Assembly (NCBI RefSeq): GCF_037890675.1
Contig: NZ_CP149574.1
Coordinates: forward strand, 2,642,874 to 2,706,873
Direction of reading: 5' to 3'
Length of the DNA stretch: 64,000 bases
Source of the DNA: Methylovirgula sp. 4M-Z18
GTDB taxonomy: Bacteria > Pseudomonadota > Alphaproteobacteria > Rhizobiales > Beijerinckiaceae
A program made the translations under genes and the position numbers. Position 1 is the stretch's first letter. Each line of letters opens with the position of its first letter. Below the pieces are notes generated by a model. That model was not told the origin of the DNA. It was given only the letters and a program-made list of their open reading frames with translations, and searched no databases. This document shows, one piece after another, positions 60,157 to 64,000 of this stretch.

Positions 60157-61941
60157 GTGTGCGGAATTGCCGGCCAGTATCAATTTGGCGCGCAAGACGC
60201 GTCGCCAGCAGATTTAGAACGTGTGAGCCTGCATCAACGCTCGCGCGGCCCCGATGCCCGCGGCATCTTCAGCATCAACAATATGGCGCTCGCCCACCGG
60301 CGGCTTAAGATTTTCGATCTCAGCGAGCGGGCGGCGCAGCCCATGGTCGATCATGGCTTGGGCCTCGCCCTCACCTTCAACGGCGAAATTTACAACTTCC
60401 TCGAATTGCGGCGCGAACTCGAAGGGCTCGGTTACGTTTTCGTTTCCGACAGCGATACCGAAGTCGTGTTGAAAGCCTTTCACGCCTGGGGCAAGGCCTG
60501 CATCCGACGTTTCAACGGCATGTTCGCCTTCGCCATCTGGGATTGGGAAACCGAAAAGCTCGTCTTGGCGCGCGACCGCATGGGCATCAAGCCACTGTAC
60601 TACACCAAGAAAGCCGACACGTTCGAATTTGCGTCGTCGCTGCCGGCGTTGCTGCAATTCAAGGGGATCGACACGTCGATCGACCGCGACGCCCTGTATT
60701 ATTATTTGACCTTTCACGCAGTGCCTGAACCGCTGACCCTGCTCGCCGGCATCCGCAAACTGCCGCCGGCGACGATTTTGACCATCGATCCCGACGGCAC
60801 GCGGCACGAAGAAACCTATTGGCGCCTGCAGATCAACGAGGAACGGGCCGATCACACGCTCACCGTCAAGGATTGGCTCGCCGCCACCGAGGAAACCTTG
60901 TCCAAGGCAACGCAGCGCCAGCTCGCGGCAGACGTGCCGACCGGCATCCTGCTCTCGGGCGGCCTCGACTCGTCCTTGCTCGTTGCGCTCGCGGCGCAGC
61001 GCAACAGCGCGGACCTGAAGACCTTCGCCATCGGTTTCGAGGAGGTGAACGGCCAGTCGGGCGACGAATTCGTTTATTCCGATCTGGTGGCCGAGCATTT
61101 CGGCACGGATCACACGCAGATTTTCGTACCCAATACGGATTTGAACGAAGCGCTTGCCGATTGCGTGAGCGCGATGTCGGAGCCGATGGTGAGCCACGAC
61201 AATATCGGCTTTTATCTCCTGTCGCACGAGGTTGCAAAACACGTGAAAGTCGCGCTCTCGGGCCAGGGCGCCGACGAGATCTTCGCCGGCTACCATTGGT
61301 TCGAGAAGCTGGAGCAGGAACCGCCTGGACCGGCCCAGCGGTCGGCGCAAACGATCGCCGACACGGTCGCCGATCGCAGCTATGGGGAATACAAGCGTCT
61401 CGTCTCGCCGCATTTCCACAGCAACGAACATTCCGGCACGTTCCTCGAAAGCCTTGCGACGGCGAACGGCTCGCCCCATCCGATCGACAATCTCCTGGCC
61501 TACGAGAGCACCTTCGCGATGGCGAACGGGCCGCTCAGCCGCGTCGACAATATGACGATGGCCGCCGGGCTCGAGGCGCGCGTGCCGTTCCTCGACGACA
61601 AGGTGGTCGACCTCGCCGCGAGCATGCCGCTCGGGTACAAAATGGCGGATGGCGGCAAGGCGATCCTGAAGCGCCTCGGCCGCAAGCTTCTACCGAAGGC
61701 TGTCGTCGATCGCCCCAAGGGCTATTTCCCGGTTCCGGCCTTGAACCAGGTGCAGGGCAGAACGCTGTCGATGTTGCGCGGTGTGCTGTCGATCGACAAC
61801 ATTCGCAAGCGCGGCATTTTCAACGCGTCGGCGGTACAGAACCTTCTCGACAACCCGCTCACCCAACTGACGCCGGCCGGCGCCTCGAAACTCTGGCAAG
61901 TCGGTCTGCTCGAATATTGGCTGCAACGCCAGGGCGTTTGA
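60157..61941 (+). CDS. asnB: Asparagine synthetase (glutamine-hydrolysing)
   Basis: A 594-residue enzyme making asparagine from aspartate, glutamine and ATP. The N-terminus (M)CGIAGQYQFG exposes Cys2, the glutaminase nucleophile, and RGPDARG, LAHRRLKIFDLS and LTFNGEIYNFLELR follow. The synthetase domain has the PPi loop LLSGGLDSSLLVAL and VALSGQGADEIFAGYHW. I start at GTG 60157 because GGAGG lies five bases upstream and Cys must be residue 2; a TTG at 60145 is in frame but unsuitable. Related proteins also occur in glycan and peptide clusters. Confidence 0.94.
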   Translation: MCGIAGQYQFGAQDASPADLERVSLHQRSRGPDARGIFSINNMALAHRRLKIFDLSERAAQPMVDHGLGLALTFNGEIYNFLELRRELEGLGYVFVSDSDTEVVLKAFHAWGKACIRRFNGMFAFAIWDWETEKLVLARDRMGIKPLYYTKKADTFEFASSLPALLQFKGIDTSIDRDALYYYLTFHAVPEPLTLLAGIRKLPPATILTIDPDGTRHEETYWRLQINEERADHTLTVKDWLAATEETLSKATQRQLAADVPTGILLSGGLDSSLLVALAAQRNSADLKTFAIGFEEVNGQSGDEFVYSDLVAEHFGTDHTQIFVPNTDLNEALADCVSAMSEPMVSHDNIGFYLLSHEVAKHVKVALSGQGADEIFAGYHWFEKLEQEPPGPAQRSAQTIADTVADRSYGEYKRLVSPHFHSNEHSGTFLESLATANGSPHPIDNLLAYESTFAMANGPLSRVDNMTMAAGLEARVPFLDDKVVDLAASMPLGYKMADGGKAILKRLGRKLLPKAVVDRPKGYFPVPALNQVQGRTLSMLRGVLSIDNIRKRGIFNASAVQNLLDNPLTQLTPAGASKLWQVGLLEYWLQRQGV

Positions 61942-61948
61942 GCCGAAA

Positions 61949-61980
61949 AGTTCAGGCGGACTTTTTCGTCCGCCTGAACT
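61949..61980. terminator. Bidirectional terminator between asnB and the CocE gene
   Basis: A perfect 12-bp stem (AGTTCAGGCGGA with TCCGCCTGAACT) and eight-base loop lies between convergent genes. On the minus strand it is followed by TTTTC; on the plus strand there is little T. Confidence 0.75.
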
Positions 61981-61984
61981 TACG

Positions 61985-63979
61985 TCACATGAAGTCGCGC
62001 GGCACTTCGCTGCTGAAGTCCTTGCAGAAGACTTCCGCCTCGCCCTCATAGGCGCGGACCGTGGCGCTGATGCGCCAATGGGTCTCGGTACAGGAGATGC
62101 TCGCCGTACTCTCGCTCCGCACCGACCAACCCGGTCTTTGCATCTCGCAGATCCAGCTCGACCGCCCCGTCATGGACAACGGGTCGTCCGGCGAAATCGA
62201 CCAAACTTCGTCACGAACCTGCCGCGCCGCGAGGCCCGTCTCGGGATGTTCATTGAGCCCGGTATCTTCGTAGATACAATAATCCGTCCGGTGCGCGTTC
62301 AGATCACGGATGACCTTGCGCCGCGTCTCGCTCTGCTTGAGGTTCTTGTAGATCGGCAGCGGATTGGGATTGGCCGGCTGCGGCATGTCGAGCGCCTCAA
62401 ACGCCCCAAGTAATGGCAGCCGAAGCTCCAGGCTCGCCTGGTCGAGCGTGAGGCCTGGATCGAATGGCGGCGGCAGGATCATCGGCCAATAGGCGGTGGA
62501 AAGAGCCAGGCGAATCCGATGTCCCTTGGCGAAGCGGTAGCCGCATGCATCGAGCACCAGGGTCACCTTGGCCTTGCCGTCCAGGCGCTCCGGCGCGGCA
62601 TTGCCGTTGCGATGTGCGAGGTTAAGGACGCCGAAGGCAACCCGTGTCGCGGTCCCGTCTTGGTGAATGTCGACGAGACGGGCCGCCAAATTCGCCCATG
62701 GCGCGTCGCAGGAAACGGTGATCTCCAACACCGCCTGGCCGAGGCAATCGAGCGCCTCGTCGAGCCGCGGCGACTGGAAGACCAGCGACCCCGCATCGTC
62801 GATGCGCTGATCGCCCGCCATTTCCGCATCCGGCTTCAACGTGAAATACTCGCCCGACGCGGTGCCGGTATCGAGCGGCGATTTGAGATAGACGTCGCGC
62901 GCGGCGGTGTTCCCGGCGCGCGCGCCTGCACGCAGTCCCCCAGATTCGTCCGCATGAAACGCCTGAAACTGCGGCTTTTGCCAATGTTGCTTGGCCACCC
63001 AAAATCCAGGATCGAAATCGCGCCAGGCCGCGGGCTTCACCGCGTCAAGCACGTAGGCACGAACTTGCGGCAGCTCGTCCGCGCCGTTCTCCTCGCCACG
63101 CAGCCAGCGGTTCCACCACCGGATCGCTTCGTTCAAGAAGTCGGCGCGCGGCTTCGGCCAAGCAAAATGCGGGTACTTGTGAATCCAGGGCCCGATGATC
63201 GCTTTCGCCTTCTCGCCCAGCCCTTCGACCGCGCGCAGCGGCGTGTTGCGATAGCCGTCCGCCCAACCGGCGATGACGAGCGCCGGAACTTCGACGGCGG
63301 AAAAATCGTCGCAGATCGAGCCATGCCGCCAGAAATCGTCGCGCCGCTGATGGGCAAGCCATTCCTCCATGAAGAACGGCTCGTTGGCGAGTCGCTCCAT
63401 CCACATGTCGCGCCAACGATCGCCGACCAGCACCGGATCGGGCGCGCGCGACTGATACGCCAGCATGGTCGCGGCCCAGGACAATTGCGCCGACAGGTGG
63501 CAGCCGTTCTTGTAATGAATGTCGTCGTTGTAGCGGTCGACCGTCGAAGCGATCGAAATCACCGCCTTGAGCGCCGGCGGCCGCAACGCCGCGACTTGCA
63601 GGCAATTGAACCCGCCCCAGGAGATGCCCATCATCCCGACCGCGCCATTCGACCAGCTCTGCGCGGCAATCCACGCAATCACTTCGCAGGCGTTGGCAAG
63701 TTCGAGCGGGGTATATTCGCCATCGATGACACCATCCGATTCACCCGAGCCGCGGATGTCCACGCGCACGCCGGCGATGCCCGCCGCCGCAAAAGACGGA
63801 TAGGTCGATTCGTCGCGCACCGATGTCCCATCGCGCTTGCGGTAGGGCAAGAATTCGAGAACCGCCGGCACCGGATCGGCATCCGCGCCGTCGGGCATCC
63901 ACATCCGCGCCGCCAGCCTTGTGCCGTCGCGCAAGACGATCCACTCGTTCTCAAGGACCTTGAAAGGCCGTCCGCTCAT
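61985..63979 (-). CDS. CocE/NonD-family hydrolase
   Basis: A 664-residue serine hydrolase of the X-Pro dipeptidyl-peptidase/cocaine esterase group. LRDGTRLAARMWMPDGAD at the N-terminus, YRKRDGTSVRDESTYPSF, VRVDIRGSGESDGVIDGEYT and the nucleophile in VGMMGISWGGFNCLQVAAL. GWADGYRNTPL and GPWIHKYPHF carry the likely Asp and His. The C-terminal jelly-roll domain has RLVDIHQDGTATRVAFGVLN. No signal peptide. The natural substrate is unknown; acyl esters or peptides are likely. GGGAG is close to the ATG. Confidence 0.88.
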   Translation of the reverse strand: MSGRPFKVLENEWIVLRDGTRLAARMWMPDGADADPVPAVLEFLPYRKRDGTSVRDESTYPSFAAAGIAGVRVDIRGSGESDGVIDGEYTPLELANACEVIAWIAAQSWSNGAVGMMGISWGGFNCLQVAALRPPALKAVISIASTVDRYNDDIHYKNGCHLSAQLSWAATMLAYQSRAPDPVLVGDRWRDMWMERLANEPFFMEEWLAHQRRDDFWRHGSICDDFSAVEVPALVIAGWADGYRNTPLRAVEGLGEKAKAIIGPWIHKYPHFAWPKPRADFLNEAIRWWNRWLRGEENGADELPQVRAYVLDAVKPAAWRDFDPGFWVAKQHWQKPQFQAFHADESGGLRAGARAGNTAARDVYLKSPLDTGTASGEYFTLKPDAEMAGDQRIDDAGSLVFQSPRLDEALDCLGQAVLEITVSCDAPWANLAARLVDIHQDGTATRVAFGVLNLAHRNGNAAPERLDGKAKVTLVLDACGYRFAKGHRIRLALSTAYWPMILPPPFDPGLTLDQASLELRLPLLGAFEALDMPQPANPNPLPIYKNLKQSETRRKVIRDLNAHRTDYCIYEDTGLNEHPETGLAARQVRDEVWSISPDDPLSMTGRSSWICEMQRPGWSVRSESTASISCTETHWRISATVRAYEGEAEVFCKDFSSEVPRDFM

Positions 63980-64000
63980 CTCCCACCCTCAATCCAAACA

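Overview
The window looks like the chromosome of a GC-rich alphaproteobacterium of the order Rhizobiales (Hyphomicrobiales). The basis is tandem DUF1127 genes, rplM-rpsI, the order hom-glpX-recJ, an ArgC of the short second type, a class I PHA synthase, and palindromic extragenic repeats of kinds common in that order. I lean towards a Beijerinckiaceae-like relative, but the genus cannot be read from the sequence. I see no rRNA, no CRISPR array and no intact insertion sequence.

Layout. 1-5 kb: the 5' end of proS, two DUF1127 genes that look like copies of a diverged 1-kb tandem duplication, an exported Ntn-type hydrolase, rpsI-rplM, and a thioesterase facing a CoA-binding protein. 5.5-11.4 kb: an RBBP9-like hydrolase, then a tightly coupled signalling cluster. 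The cluster holds a small coiled-coil protein, a membrane OmpA-type protein with a large cytosolic domain, a Rab/Ras-like small GTPase and a histidine kinase, facing a receiver-kinase hybrid. This is the best candidate for a poorly described system. 11.5-16 kb: a less GC-rich patch next to tRNA-Glu, with a broken haloacetate-dehalogenase-like gene, a small unknown gene and a secreted BON-like plus DUF900 hydrolase, flanked by a diverged 35-bp direct repeat.

16-30 kb: recJ, a GNAT acetyltransferase, glpX, hom, an MFS exporter, a two-gene unknown operon, a divergent DJ-1-fold pair (isonitrile-hydratase-like enzyme and GlxA-type AraC regulator), a glycolipid-binding-family protein coupled to a small exported protein, an alcohol dehydrogenase with a damaged start, an alanine-type aminotransferase and a lipoprotein. 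29-41 kb: phaC, a FadL-type porin, a fumarylacetoacetase-family enzyme, argC with a candidate small RNA upstream, an exported unknown protein, a GT8 glycosyltransferase, a small exported protein, an ureohydrolase and rocD.

41-50.7 kb: a fasciclin protein with an ECF sigma/anti-sigma pair that shares an 18-bp near-palindrome with it, an SMP-30 lactonase, carA, a YqeY protein, and an overlapping operon ugd-uxs-GT2-GtrA-membrane protein that probably makes and flips a lipid-linked sugar derived from UDP-glucuronate or UDP-xylose. 50.7-64 kb: a 1213-residue FkbM-coiled coil-GT4-GT4 fusion, a molybdopterin oxidoreductase, ndk, an ABC-F ATPase, asnB and a CocE/NonD hydrolase. Central metabolism and surface glycan genes are interleaved. 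Several genes have long upstream in-frame extensions that run into promoters or terminators, so I moved their starts using ribosome-binding sites and family length.
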